Under the pieces are notes generated by a model. The model saw nothing but the letters and a program-made list of their open reading frames with translations, did no database searches and was not told where the DNA came from. A stretch of 64,000 nucleotides of DNA from NCBI RefSeq assembly GCF_964355755.1, contig NC_092670.1, positions 32,601,795 through 32,665,794 on the forward strand, read 5' to 3'. Source of the stretch: Antedon mediterranea. Taxonomy: Eukaryota; Echinodermata; Crinoidea; Comatulida; Antedonidae. The translations under genes and the position numbers were made by a program. How positions within the stretch are numbered: the first letter of the stretch is position 1; the number at the start of each line of letters is the position of its first letter. Shown piece by piece: positions 35,501-45,669 of this stretch.

Positions 35501-38500
35501 GCGAAAAAATTCGCAAGTAGTTCTCGGGTGGGACTCGAACCCACGACCTCCAGATCACTAGCCTGGCGTTCATACCTCTAGACCACCGAGCTTGCGCTGA
35601 TGGCTAGTGGTTAGATTCGAGCCCAAGTAAGCAGTGGGTACTGCACCAAAAGGATTGTTGGAAATGAATATGTTTCAAGAAATGAATATGTTAAGAAATG
35701 AATGTTTCCAGAAATGAATATGTTACGAAATGTCATTATGAAATGAATATATTTTAGTAAAAAAGACTAAAAAGAAACTATTTTTTCCTCCCAAAAAATT
35801 ATAACCACAAATATAAACCAAAATGCCTAAAAAACTGAGGAGACATTTTCAATTTATAATGTAATAACAGGGAAGAGTTAAATTTTTAACTCTTCCCTGG
35901 TAATAATAACCAGAAAACCAGTAGGTTAAGGAGATAATAGAATTTGGAAAGATCAATAGAGTAAACATGAATACCACTACTGAATGGTATGAAAAACAAA
36001 CATTTGATAAATCATAGTATCCCATTAACTGTTATTTTAACGTAGGTACAGGAGAGAAGAGGATTTGAACAGATCAATAGAGTAAACAAAGTTAAAACCA
36101 TAGTACACAGTAAGAAAATACACTTGACATAAACTACAAGCATATAGCTTAGAAGTCATTTTACAGTAGGTTATGGAGACAATAGAATTTGGATAGATCG
36201 ATAGAGTATACATGTAAAGTAAATGAATACTACTACAATACTCAGTATAATAGGAAACGTAACTTGTGAAAAACAAACATTTATTAAGCAAAGTCGTTCA
36301 TAAGTTAATTTACAGTATTAAGGAGACAAATATTATACTCTTCTAGCATATTTGCTAACTAAATCAATATCTGTCATTCCTTGAATGATGTCATGTTTAA
36401 CGACGTTAAATGTCCTGCTGTGTTACGTCTGCCCACAATAGCAGGTTCATACTGTACCATAACATCTACAGTAACTCCTAAATATTCCTTAACCTAACCT
36501 AATCCAAACCTCAACAAATTAAAATTGAATTATTAAAATGTTATAATTTTACGAAGGGGCTGCATCTACGCCTATATAGCATCCGCTATGGCTTTTGATA
36601 AGAGATTAATGTGTTATTATATTGGTGAATTGTATGGTCAGATGGCTGCATGGGTCTTGCAATGTCATGCAGTCGCAAAGGCTAGGGTTCGAAAGCCCAT
36701 TGGTATCATTTTTTAAAAACTCACCACCTTCCCAATTGACCATCTTTTCTCACCATTTTCCTAGAAGGATATTTCGAGAGCCAGAGGCCCGGTCTTCTCA
36801 ATAGGCGTAGATATAGCGAATATAGCATGTAGATTGCATCTACACCTAGGCGTAGACGTAGCCACTGCGTTAATTTTATTATTTTTAAGCAATTGTTTTT
36901 CTTACTTCATGCCAGGATCCAAACTCAAGTACGTTGATGTTGTTGAGTTGCACTCCGCTGTCCTCTAGTTTACAGAACACTGGCATAGATGTATTGCCAA
37001 CATAGATGGGAATATTTGGGTTCTTCTCAGATAGAAGCTTTAAGGTTGGATAACTGATGGAAAAGATATGAAAAATATAATATAACAAATACACATATCA
37101 CTTATTGTTGACAATGAAAAGCTATTTCATTCATGGCCTTGCACCGAGGTACATCGACAATGTTCTTACTCCACAATCCTCTTGTCGCAGTCTTTGTTCC
37201 AATTCTCAGAATTGTCTTGTTCCTGCTAAAGTGAAGACCATCTCATATGGTCACCGTGCATTATCTTATGCAGTTCCTATGCTTTGGAATTCTCTTCCAA
37301 AATGCATTAAAGATGCAGAGTCGGTGGCTCGTTTTACGAGGCTTCTTAAGATATACTTTTTAATAAAGCATATTAAGCCCCCTTTCTCCTTTACCATGCC
37401 ACCTAGATTGTTTTAGATCTAGTTTAAGTAGGGCAGGACGCACCCGAGTCCGGGATGACCGAGACACAACTGGTGCTGACCACTGAGGTTCAATTAGACC
37501 GATGATCCCTGGTAAGCGACAAAGGCGTATCCCCTTACTTCGGTTTGGATTTTTTTTTGCCATGGTTGAAATCCCTTTTATCGTATTAATTTATGTACAG
37601 CGCTTAGAGGTTTCACAACATTAGGCAATATATAAATCCAGGATATTATTATTATTATTATTATTGAAATGGCAGAATGTTATTTGAACCATTCAACAAA
37701 ATAAATTTTGTTTATTATCCTATATACAATTACAAAATGGTGCAGATGGCCTGCTTGATGTACTGTAATACACTATATTCATTTGATAACCTCCGAGAGA
37801 ATATCAATGTTATATTACAAAAAAAACAAGAGATTTCCATGTAAAAAGAAGTGTATTTAACAAAAAAATTCAATTTGTACTGTTGCTTTGTTGCCAATGT
37901 TTACTTACACAATTGAATTCATTCAGTTATTCATGGCGAGTGTAATGTAATCAGTCAAAGATACACCAACGCATTGTAATCTATAGTACAAATATTGAAC
38001 TTTGAATAAAATTGATTTAAGACACGTAATAGCAATAGTACACAGAGAGTACAAATAGGCCAAAAGCTTAAAAGAATAATTCCATCCAGTTTACTAGTCA
38101 TTCTAAACCAATTTTTTGTTTCTGTGAGAATTTATTTAAAGATATATTATTTTTAAATTTTTGTTGTTGAATACGCCATTTTAATAATGTCACAGAGTCA
38201 TATTCACTTTGACCAAAAATTGGATTGAAAACCGTAATTTAAAGCAAAAAATAGTCAAATTAGCTGCCTGCCAGCCAATAGGTTTCTGGTGAATTTAACT
38301 GTTAATTTTGTTTTTTTATTAAAGTGAAAACATTTTTTTTTCTATGGAAGTGAATAACTTCAAATAACTACAAAATTGCCTATTCAAAGTCCAATTATTT
38401 TTTTCATTTTTCAAGTTTTTGGGGGACAATACATCTTTAAAGTTATTGTCCCCCAAATAATGTAAAGCTTTTTTTTTTAATATGCCATTTTAATGTCACG

Positions 38501-41500
38501 TCTTTAGTTATTCACTTTGACAAAAAATTGGCCTGGAAAACATTATTTATCTGAAAAAACTGTAATTTAAAAAAAAAACATTATAGAAAATATTAAAATT
38601 GTATTTCAGACAATGGGGTTTCAGTGGCGGATCTAGGATCTGACGAGGGGGAGGCTCCCCCTCCCGAGCCTCAGAAAGTTTTTGAAAAAATAGATGCTTA
38701 CACACTGTTTAATAGGCTAGAGCAACTGTTTCTATCACATTTAATAACAAATGTTACATAATGTAAATTTAATTAAATCCTTCCTAAATACTGTACATAT
38801 CTTTTTCGACGAACTTGATAAATAATAAATATTTGATCGAAAAACACTTCAAACGAAATGAACATTTGGTAAATGCGGTACTCCGAAAATGCCTCGATAG
38901 TGCATGTGTTAGTGTACTGTGTTTTGGTGGTCTGTTATTTGTTAACCTCAGATATACCCTACAGCCGGGTGAATAACTCAATGTAATTTAGTATACAATT
39001 GCAGTAATCGCCGTGTCTATTATAACACAAATCAATAAAACGACAAATACGCCACTTTTTTTCGGCCGTGTACATACAAGACATTTCATGTATATTCTAT
39101 GCCTATGAAATAATAAAAGAATACCATATTTCTAGTTTATTTTTATCGTTTATACTGCATACCATTATTATATAAAAAACATTCATACGCGAGAAAAAAG
39201 TTCACGATAATACACTCCACTCTGTACAGGGGTGTAAATATACCACGCTAACGCTTGCACACACACGGACCAGGTAGGGTGGTAATTAACGTTAACTGAA
39301 AATGGGGAATTTTTGGAGAGTGATGACATCAGCATTCACACGAGGAGCGCGAGCTAGACAAACGTGACGCTGGTAGTTAGGGAGTGCGTGTGTTTTGAAA
39401 ATAACTCAGTTGTGGGCCCGGTTGTGGGTATTTTCCAAAGATTTTAAAATCGTGTGTTCTTTTTAAACTCTTAAATTCATAAATAGTAATTAAACTCTTA
39501 ACTGCGTCAAATCCACGTCTAACTAGCGAAGGTCGCGGGTTGGTTGCATCTTTTTTTTTTTTGAATTAAGGGGGGTGGCTAGCCACCCTATTCACCACCC
39601 CCCTCCCCCCTAGATCTGCCACTGGGTTTTAGTTAAATTTAACCTTTTATGTTGTCATTATTTTGGTTTCTATGGAAGGGAAGTGAATAATTCTTTTAAA
39701 ATTGCAAAATGGCCTTCACAGTCTGACCTCATTAACCTTCATGTTTCTTGGGATTCAATATTTTTTTAAGGCTCAGCATTTTCTACTTTTAGCAGACATC
39801 TTTAACAACTATATACATTTGGTACTGCTGTATGTTCAAGTCTGATTGGATAAGGCTGAATATTAAAAAGCCTATAGTTATCATACTGTTTAATAACACA
39901 GGATCAAACAATGGAAATTGCATGGCTAATTAGACATTATAATAATAATCTGGATATTAAACATGCATATTAGATTTTATTGATTGTTTGTTTGTTCAAA
40001 ATTGACTATTGGACTACAAAATGAGATAAAACGGTCTATACGTCACACCCATTCAAAAGATTAGGAAGATCAATCCATACAACAGGTGCCCAACATTATG
40101 AAACAAATTTGTCCGCGCATAAGTGTTGCTGTGGTCTTAAGTCAACAGTCTGAAGACACTACAATTTGAATTAGGAACATCTATAATAATTTACTAAATA
40201 TTGGATTTAGAATGATGATTTCATATCTGAAAGTGCAATATGTTCAGATTGTTCCAAAACAAAAGACATACCAATAGTGCATTCATTTAATATTACTATA
40301 AAACTGTACTATTTCCCCTCTCACCCTCCTGAAATAAAAAAACACAACATATGCCACACTTAAACAGCATCTGGCATATGCCATTGTTATACTACAATTT
40401 ATAGGATGCTGATGCCAGAAATTACAAAGGAAACAACATTATATATTAACAACCTCTATGGTTTGCCAACACTTTATAAAAATTCTTGGTATTAAATTTT
40501 TGCAGCCTGGGACCTCTGGCAAAGTGTGCTTACAAAACAAGAATATGAAATATTTTCTTACTTTAAATGATCTGAATGTAGATGACTTATATAGATAAGG
40601 TCAGCTTTAGCCAGTTGGTCAAGCCAGTCGGCAGGAGGCTCATGCATCAACCACCAACCGCGAGCAAACGCTGGACCGGTCAACCATGGATCTGTGAAAA
40701 AGACTGTGTTTTGGAACTCAATTCTCATACAGGCATGAGTGAAGTACGTAATCTGAAAAAGAGAAGAGATTATTAAAGATATATTATCCCCCTAAAATCC
40801 TCCATTTTTTGTTGAATATGCCATTTTAATGTCATGTAATAGTTATTCACACAAAAAACTGGATTGAAAAAAAAAATTATTTACTTGAAATAAATGTAAT
40901 TTAAATTAAAAAATTTTGTCTGTCAAACAATGGTTTTTGGTTAAAATTAACCATTTCGTTTGTCTTTTTATAAGTGAAATAATATTTTTTTTTTTTACAG
41001 AAGTGAATAACTTGATAAAACTGAAAATTGCCAATTTAAAGACTGATTTTATTTAAACTTCATTTTTCATGTTTTTGGGGACAATACATCTTTAAGCATT
41101 ATTTAATTATATACATTTAATTATACTACTATTGGTATGTGAACAATTAAATTTAATTATCGACAGTTTTCTGGTATAATACAATGGTGTGTTGATATGT
41201 GCCAAAAAAAGAGCCAAAACCATATTATATTATAAAAACAATTTAAAACAGGGAAGTTTCTAGTGGAATAACTCACCTTCACTTCTCCAGGTACAATTGG
41301 CTGCATGTCACGTTTATTGGTTTCCCACGGTTGAGGTGGTTTTAATTCTGTCAAGGTCAAACAGCCATCATCATCTATTTCAGTAACTGTAAAGGGCAGA
41401 AAAAACGATTGTTGCACCTTTGTTTAACAAGCACGAATGTGCGATATTCGGGGTACAGCAAAAGAAGCTGTAATGACGTCATAAGACCGGATGTGACGTC

Positions 41501-43476
41501 ACATACACATCAATAACCTCGCTGCCAAATACGGCTATATGGTACCATCTTCGAGACGTCATATGGCTGCATCCGGTTTGAAATTAAAAAATCCGGCTCT
41601 ATAACTTTGAGGAGGACATGTCTCTATAGCAGATTCATGGCAAATCCCAACTCAATACTACAACGAATAAGGGAGGAGTAGTACTTTATAAATTGCACTT
41701 TTTACTCAATAGTGTCGGATGGAGGAGAAGATGAGAGAGTCCTAGATTCGGGTACCCCAACCCAAGTAAAAAGCATAATAGTGGCTCATTTAAACAGGGT
41801 GGGTTAAGCAATTTCAGGACCACAGATTAGTGATTTGCATCACTATTCAATCCCTTTTTCAATAGCCTTCTATTAACCGAAGTGAGTAATACAGAATTAA
41901 ATGTAGAAAATAAGGCAAAGTCTCAATACTAGGCACTCACTATCAGTATTCTTGAGAAACTAGCCATCAAAGTGATTATGATTATGTTGAAAAATCACAA
42001 AATTTAATTTACAGCACAGAAATTACACACAGGCATGGAATAAATTCTACACAGCCTGGTGATATACTAAAATTTAATCAATTAATTTGAAATGATAAAG
42101 ATGAGAAATCTGCAAGATTCGAACCAGGAACTTTCTACTTGATATGCAGACGTCCTAATTAGACAACTGGGCCTTCATTGAAATTGTCCAAATTTGATTG
42201 GATAGACTCTCTTTGACACTCTCGTTAGAGGAGATTCCAGATCTTCGTTAAGGAACAAAACCGGATTGTGGTGGCGCTGCTTTACGCAGCTTCATCTTTG
42301 TCTAGTCTGTTTCTCGCTACAGCTACATCTCCATAATGTAAAAAAAAACCTACCAAGTTGATCTTGCCTAAAACTGTCTGGAGGGTTGACGTAACGCATT
42401 GTACTAGGGTCCAGCTTCCATCCATGCTTTGTACATTTTAAAACACTGAAAACAAGAATGATGAATGCCTTAATTACAAATGATGGGGAAGGGGATTTGA
42501 AAAAAAAAAACACCATTTATCAGACATTGCAGATATTTGGAAGCTCTTTATTCCAAGGAGTTGGAAAAATTGGATTTTGTCAAATAGGGGTACAGTATGC
42601 TAACAAACCCAATTGGTTTGGCAGTGATATAGCCACGAGTAAAAAAAGTGGCCTAGTTTTCGCAAGAAAAGGGAAAATCTCTGTTCAAACCACTGGGTTA
42701 TCAAAGGCCAGCATCCAGAGAAAGGAAAAACCAAAAGGAAGGGAAAGCTCTAACAACTGTAAAACATATTTCTATCGCTGCAGTATAGAAATACTGTTTA
42801 AAGAGCTTTTGAGAATACTGTATTTCAAGAACTTTAAGAAGGCAAGGGTGATAAGAACATTAGGAAGTAACAGTGAATGGTACAGTAGATGAAAAGATGA
42901 CTTGAAAGCTCTTAAAATAAAATTGATGGTTAGTTCCTCCCTGAGCCTCCAATAGTACTGCCAATATGACTGTATTTGTCAATTGTATGACCCACTATAC
43001 GACCCCCAGGAGAGGTGGGTCATTTGTCTGATGTGCATCATATCTGCGAATACCATGACGCACATGTGCATCAAAAATATTACTTAACTTAAGGTGACTG
43101 AGATACACCCATTTTGACGCACTGTGACCATGTTGATTTTGATATGGTGTGTAGTAAAGTGATGGACATTGACACACCATTGTTCATTAATGTGATGTAC
43201 CATTTAGGTTTTTTGACTACATGGGTTCGTATAGTGGTTCATATAATTGACAAGTGCATTACATATTATGCTTTACCAGTTACTACTGTCTTCAATATCC
43301 TTGATAAAAGTTCCTCCTTGATGTTTACAAACATTCTTACAGGCTGTAAATTCATCAGAATCACGGAATATTATGTATTTTTCATTTTCGGACTTGTTTA
43401 TCAAAGTCACACCTTCTTCAATCCGAGACGTCTCGGTTCGAGACAACTTCATTAACTCGACACGTATCTGTTCCAT
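20424..43476 (-). CDS. cmah: CMP-N-acetylneuraminate monooxygenase (CMP-Neu5Ac hydroxylase), 15 coding exons
   Basis: It converts CMP-Neu5Ac to CMP-Neu5Gc, using electrons delivered through cytochrome b5. Coding exons in transcript order are 43277-43476, 42354-42445, 41277-41386, 40562-40752, 36906-37053, 35302-35383, 34555-34692, 28897-29032, 28126-28263, 27294-27341, 26391-26517, 25461-25583, 24227-24342, 23025-23158 and 20424-20542. Every junction is GT-AG and in phase, giving 633 codons and a TAA stop. Features are a Rieske centre (C50-x-H52, C71-x-x-H74), a metal-type HLHSDH at residues 191-196, the family blocks MMSDFAGGASGFP, CPFAGYFVEAHPSDK and ERPQREH, and a hydrophobic C-terminus. 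The start Met gives a short N-terminus, as in the family. The 5' UTR boundary is unresolved. The identification is very secure. Confidence 0.96.
20925..21300 (+). pseudogene. decayed L1-type LINE ORF1 remnant
   Basis: In the last cmah intron, the plus strand reads KLEKRLDDLEN, a stop, then SRQNNIVLWGVPEGLEN. This is the coiled-coil-to-RRM boundary typical of L1/Tx1 ORF1 proteins. About 50 bases later VERVIAL and then a frameshifted KLLWYTDTDI-like stretch follow. Stops and frameshifts show that it is dead. Confidence 0.6.
21661..21881. mobile_element. ~220-bp MITE with GGTACACCACGTATGTAG ends
   Basis: CGGTACACCACGTATGTAGT at 21661-21680 is repeated inverted at 21862-21881 (ACTACGTATGTGGTGTACCG). 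A solitary copy of the same end (ACGTGGTGTACCGCAA) lies at 18289-18304. Between the ends is AT-rich DNA with a C-run. No transposase is present. Confidence 0.6.
24897..25252 (+). repeat. full-length tRNA-Leu/Ser-like SINE, copy 4
   Basis: This is the most complete member. It has an A box within GGTCGAGCGGTTAAGG, a B box GGGTTCGAGGTCG, a body (GGTGGTGGAACAAGTCTTCTC, GTAGGTCCAGTGTACAC, TTTAAAGAACACAG), a distal part ending TTGGCCACATTGCCTAAAGA, and a ~22-nt poly-A tail. It is inserted in the cmah intron between exons 24227-24342 and 25461-25583, antisense to the gene. Confidence 0.85.
26655..26800. mobile_element. short inverted-repeat element in cmah intron
   Basis: Arms share TATTTAC(C/T)AG and GGCATGGTAA/CCATGCC in inverted orientation, with a central ATACTATATCCGAGGGATAGTAT hairpin. 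Just before it, at 26586-26623, a 12-bp inverted repeat (ATAATTTCATGA) is present. This is probably a MITE. Confidence 0.5.
27085..27250. repeat. dispersed repeat D with 47-bp near-perfect palindrome
   Basis: At 27175-27221 a ~22-bp arm (ATCCCCTTGAATAAATGCCC...) is followed almost without loop by its reverse complement. Flanks (GCTTGGTAAATTGTA, TTCTACTACAAATAG, GTTTATTCAAAGTG) match the repeat at 45670-45990. Confidence 0.75.
27368..27525. mobile_element. MITE family A, copy 2
   Basis: Left end AAGCTCTGTCTAAACTATCA, interior AAATATGGTAGTGATATGATC and GACACATCACATTTTGTTG, and a decayed right end TTTCATAGTGTAGAC. It lies 26 bp upstream of the 48-bp cmah exon 27294-27341. Confidence 0.75.
27700..27770. 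mobile_element. MITE family A, right-end fragment
   Basis: Contains ACTATCATATTTGGGAACATCAC and the terminal TAGTTTGATAGTGTAGACA. The left half is not recognisable. Confidence 0.6.
29340..29497. mobile_element. MITE family A, copy 3
   Basis: Left end AAGCTCTGTGTACACTTATT, interior GGCCCATATATGGAC and CACTACCATATTTG, right end TTGATAGTGTAGACAAAGTTT. It is inserted in the long cmah intron. Confidence 0.75.
29600..30065 (+). repeat. LINE-like 3' end duplicates with ATT tail
   Basis: GGGGCCTGCTGTATCTGGTTC plus CACCTAATCCCA occurs at 29611-29660 and 29966-30005. The second copy ends GAAGTCAATAAAGAATTGATTATTATTATT, a short-repeat tail typical of CR1/L2-type LINE 3' ends. No reverse transcriptase is present. 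Confidence 0.5.
30066..31797. other. cmah intron sequence
   Basis: AT-rich intronic DNA between exons 28897-29032 and 34555-34692. I see no coding or RNA gene. Confidence 0.4.
31798..32914. mobile_element. non-autonomous TIR transposon E, copy 1 (1117 bp)
   Basis: It begins CAGTGGCGGATCTAGGATC and ends with CTAGCTCTGCCACTG. A 5-bp direct repeat GGGGT flanks it at 31793-31797 and 32915-32919. The interior (AATAGGCTAGAGCAACTGTTT, TACAGCCGGGTGAATAACTC, CGCGAGAAAAAAGTTCACGAT) matches copy 2 at 38622-39624 along its length. No transposase ORF is present. The superfamily is not assigned. Confidence 0.85.
34757..34835. mobile_element. MITE family A, left-end fragment
   Basis: TAAAGCTCTGTCTACACTATCAAAC followed by two copies of AAATATGGTAGTGA, then it breaks off. 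Confidence 0.65.
35055..35137 (+). repeat. tRNA-like SINE head
   Basis: GCCCCAG at the 5' end pairs with TTGGGGC at the 3' end, giving a 7-bp acceptor-like stem. AGTGGTCTAATGG resembles an A box and GGGTTCGAACTC a B box. The anticodon loop lacks the invariant T33 in the best fold and the T stem is poor. A degenerate tRNA-derived repeat is more likely than a functional tRNA. Confidence 0.5.
35440..35592 (-). repeat. tRNA-like SINE family C (Thr-like head)
   Basis: The minus strand starts GCTCGGTGGTCTAGAGG (A box), has an anticodon arm CCAGG/TCTGG with loop CTAGTGA, and a T arm GTGGGTTCGAGTCCCAC. Only five of seven acceptor pairs form. A body with hairpin CTTGCGAA...TTCGCAAG and ACTTAGTATAAAGTAC follows, the same as the fragment at 13890-13970. 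A SINE is therefore favoured over a tRNA gene. Confidence 0.65.
35645..35760. repeat. short tandem repeat AGAAATGAATATGTT
   Basis: The ~15-20-bp unit GAAATGAATATGTTNNA recurs about six times with indels, in the cmah intron. Confidence 0.75.
35868..35901. repeat. 34-bp inverted repeat (hairpin)
   Basis: CAGGGAAGAGTTAAA is followed after three to four T by TTTAACTCTTCCCTG. It stands immediately before a tandem array. Confidence 0.8.
35925..36335. repeat. ~120-bp tandem repeat, 3-4 copies
   Basis: Blocks CAGTAGGTTAAGGAGA, AATAGAATTTGGA, AGATCAATAGAGTAAAC and GAAAAACAAACATTT recur at about 35930, 36040, 36160 and 36310, with drift. Confidence 0.75.
36622..36710 (+). repeat. tRNA-like sequence
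   Basis: ATGGTCAGATGGCTGCATGG (A-box-like) and CTAGGGTTCGAAAGCCC (B box). No clean cloverleaf forms. Probably a SINE head. Confidence 0.35.
37105..37670 (+). mobile_element. 3' end of an L2/CR1-type non-LTR retrotransposon
   Basis: The reading frame 37105-37416 contains GLAPRYIDNVLTP, RSLCSNSQNCLVPAKVKT, YGHRALSYAVPMLWNSLP and the closing TRLLKIYFL. This is the standard C-terminus of reverse transcriptase polyproteins of this group. It is followed by a 3' UTR and the tail TAGGCAATATATAAATCCAGGATATTATTATT. It is a 5'-truncated copy, inserted antisense to cmah 51 bp upstream of exon 36906-37053. Confidence 0.85.
38160..38445 (+). repeat. dispersed repeat B, copy 2
   Basis: Same block order as the copy at 13087-13420: TTGAATACGCCATTTTAA, TATTCACTTTGACCAAAAAT, CCAGCCAATAGG, TTTTTGGGGGACAATACATC. 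Confidence 0.7.
38470..39770 (+). repeat. dispersed repeat B, copy 3, split by transposon E
   Basis: The left half (AATATGCCATTTTAATGTCA, TTATTCACTTTGAC) runs to 38621. The right half (TTAGTTAAATTTAACC, GAAGTGAATAA, CATGTTTCTTGGG) resumes after 39624. The interruption gives a relative age: repeat B is older than transposon E. Confidence 0.75.
38622..39624. mobile_element. non-autonomous TIR transposon E, copy 2 (1003 bp)
   Basis: CAGTGGCGGATCTAGGATC at the left, CTAGATCTGCCACTG at the right, 5-bp target duplication GGTTT at 38617-38621 and 39625-39629. It is co-linear with copy 1 at 31798-32914, with small indels and no ORF. It is nested in dispersed repeat B. Confidence 0.87.
40562..40752 (-). 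CDS. cmah: cmah exon 4: metallo-hydrolase-like metal motif
   Basis: Encodes residues 135-197, including FTDPWLTGPAFARGWW and ISHLHSDHL. HxHxDH is the metal-binding signature of the metallo-beta-lactamase-like fold shared by CMAH proteins. It is intact here. Confidence 0.93.
40790..41095 (+). repeat. dispersed repeat B, copy 4
   Basis: Begins TTTTTTGTTGAATATGCCAT and ends TTTTTGGGGACAATACATC, with the same internal blocks. It begins about 38 bp upstream of cmah exon 40562-40752 in the transcript direction. Confidence 0.7.
42104..42176 (-). repeat. tRNA-like sequence (Asp-like)
   Basis: The minus strand shows GCCCAGTTGTCTAATTAGGAC, an anticodon stem TCTGC/GTAGA with loop ATATCAA, and B box GGTTCGAATC. 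The acceptor ends do not pair, so a SINE head or dead tRNA is likely. Confidence 0.4.
42354..43476 (-). CDS. cmah: cmah exons 1-2: Rieske [2Fe-2S] domain
   Basis: Exon 43277-43476 starts at the ATG (MEQIRVEL) and carries ACKNVCKHQGG. Exon 42354-42445 carries KCTKHGWKLDPSTM and NPPDSF. Together they supply the C-x-H and C-x-x-H ligand pairs of the iron-sulfur centre, with the intron splitting the codon for C67. All four ligands are present, so an active centre is expected. Confidence 0.94.
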
Positions 43477-43726
43477 ATTTCTTTGTCTTTCCTTTTATAT
43501 TTCAGAATGTAATCTTAAAAGAAAAAAGTTTTAAATTACATTGGAAAGAACAATATAACTCAATTAATGACTAAGGATATTAATAGCATGTACTTTACAT
43601 CATTTTATATTGTTGTGAAAGGGGTCTGATGCTTGATGCACACACTGTACTATAAACTGTATTACCCTAAAGAGGTACTGGACATTGAATCTTTGTAGTG
43701 GTCTCAATTAAGGGCATATGACCGAT
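43477..43726 (-). other. cmah 5' flank / 5' UTR
   Basis: Sequence upstream of the ATG at 43476. A splice acceptor for a non-coding first exon cannot be placed, and no core promoter element is convincing. Confidence 0.35.
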
Positions 43727-44462
43727 TGGGCCACCGACAAGTTGAGCCGCCGAAAATTTCTATGAAACGCCCAGTCCGTTTACGACATTTTGCTTAGTAT
43801 TTAGAGTGGTGTCCTAGTACATAAGTTCATGGTCTTTATTAGGTTTATTGTGTCATAAAAATAAATAATATATAATTACATACAGTACTATAACTTTGTT
43901 GGTTTGAACCGCCATAACAACACAAAAAAGGAAAGTAGTCTATTTAATAATTTAATTGTTTTTAATCTTTCAAGCTAAAAATGCAGTGCACTCCATAATA
44001 TTTTTCTCGCGTGTAGGCCTACCACGAAAAGTCACATTGTCTCTCAGGACTAATAGAGTATTGATATTCTTCGAATGAGGTTAAATAATAATTATTTTGT
44101 TACAATGTTATTAATTATTAAAATGTTAATTAATTTTACTAAAAAAAAGTGATTTTATGTAATTATTTCTTTAACCGAAAAATGGAGTAGGCCTAGTTCA
44201 TACAACGGTTCACTCATACAACATGTTTACGTCATTTTTGGCTAAAAACGATCATTTTCGGTGATGTTTTAGGAATCTACAAGTCAGATTTTCATTTGTA
44301 AATATTCCTTTAATTGTAATATTTAATATTAGGGAGTTTTCGCAACCTTACGAATACGTCACTCACACATTTGTGAAATTTTTGAGCTGATCCCCATTTC
44401 ATATTCGTAAAACGTATTCGTGTTGACGAATATCACCTGTCATATTCGTAACAAAACGAGTA

Positions 44463-45310
44463 TAGTTTTTAGTCGCGTGGAAGCGACTTTATAGTTCACT
44501 ATGTCGGTCGGTCGGTCTGTCTGTCGGTCCGGTATAACTATGCGTTTTATCGCTTTCTGACCTTATCTTGATATCAGTTTAATCTAGCTAAGTCAATTTT
44601 TCACAGTATATTCCTTATGGCCAGGAATCGATGTGGTTATGTTTTCACGGTGCGCAATAAAAAATTACGCGGTCTACGCACGATTTAACGAAATCACGTT
44701 TGTAATCATATCTTCACAACCATAAATCACAATTAAATAAAATTTGGTACTCATAAATTTCAGGGCATAAATCATCATATGGCAATACAATTACGTGCGT
44801 AGCGCATGTAACGCATGCGTACGCGCGCTTAAAATTTTCAAAATTTATTTTCGAAATAAAAAAAAATGAAATAAGAGTACGTTTCAGGCAATTTTAAGCG
44901 TTTACAAAATTGCTATGAGTCACAAAGCCACAAAGTTACGCGCGCACGCGCATTTAAAATTTTAAAATGCGCAAAATTCATTTTTAATCAACTTTCTACG
45001 CGTTTCTTGTCATTTTGAGCATGTCAAAAATTCCCATACGCGCGCAAATTTTTACGCGCGTGGTGCGCACGTAGCGTTAAATACATACTTTTTTCGCGTG
45101 ATTTATGTTTTTGCAGCCTTTTCTAATAATTTTACCATCTTTTAAACAATTTCGACTTAAAATTACGTCATACGAGCACGTCGAATTGGATAATTTGCGC
45201 ACGTTTTTGATGAAAAAGTTAAAAAATTCGTCAAAATTATGCCTTTTCAGTCGCGTGGACGCGACTATAGTTCACTATGTTGGTCGGTCTGTCTGTCGGT
45301 CCGGTATCAT
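44463..45310. mobile_element. Helitron-like segment bounded by AGTCGCGTGG hairpins
   Basis: AGTCGCGTGGAAGCGACT at 44472 and AGTCGCGTGGACGCGACT at 45250 are both followed by ATAGTTCACTATGT and GGTCGGTCTGTCTGTCGGTC. The DNA between (44760-45240, CG-rich, ACGCGCGCACGCGC) is the reverse complement of 17550-17960 in Helitron-like copy B. Confidence 0.6.
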
Positions 45311-45424
45311 TATGCATTGTAGCACGCGACTTAATGGCTGTTGGCCTTGTTGATCTATTTTGCACATTTTGCATTTGAATCAGGAATGATTCATGATTAT
45401 AATATAATTATACTTTTATTGAAA

Positions 45425-45505
45425 TGAAAGTAATTTACTAAAGTAATTTACTAAAGTAATTTACTGAAACTAGAGGGTGAGCTCGCTTCGCTCGCTCCCC
45501 CTCTA
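45425..45505 (-). repeat. AAAGTAATTTACT repeat and CTAGAGGG palindrome
   Basis: Three copies of AAAGTAATTTACT precede an imperfect palindrome running CTAGAGGGTGAGC...GCTCCCCCTCTAG. Read on the minus strand it ends CTAG before T, compatible with a Helitron-type 3' terminus. Confidence 0.4.
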
Positions 45506-45669
45506 GGAAGTGTAGACGATGGTTTTCGGAATGATAATGTTATCCTTATACGTTTTCTGTCGGTTACCATTATTGAAAATGCTTGACATTCGTAAAACTA
45601 AACTACTTTGTTTCACAGTGTTTTAGATGATTAATAACATTTTAAAGTACAGTTTTTATTGTTTGGTAG

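Noticed and set aside
35521-35592. Functional tRNA-Thr gene
   Set aside because: The T and anticodon arms are good, but two acceptor pairs fail and the sequence continues into a SINE body shared with 13890-13970.
42458-42892. 144-codon plus-strand ORF
   Set aside because: It lies in a cmah intron and shows no domain, codon constraint or splice context. It is rich in low-complexity Lys/Ser. Probably chance.
43114-43455. 113-codon plus-strand ORF
   Set aside because: It runs antisense across cmah exon 1, whose coding frame on the minus strand is certain.
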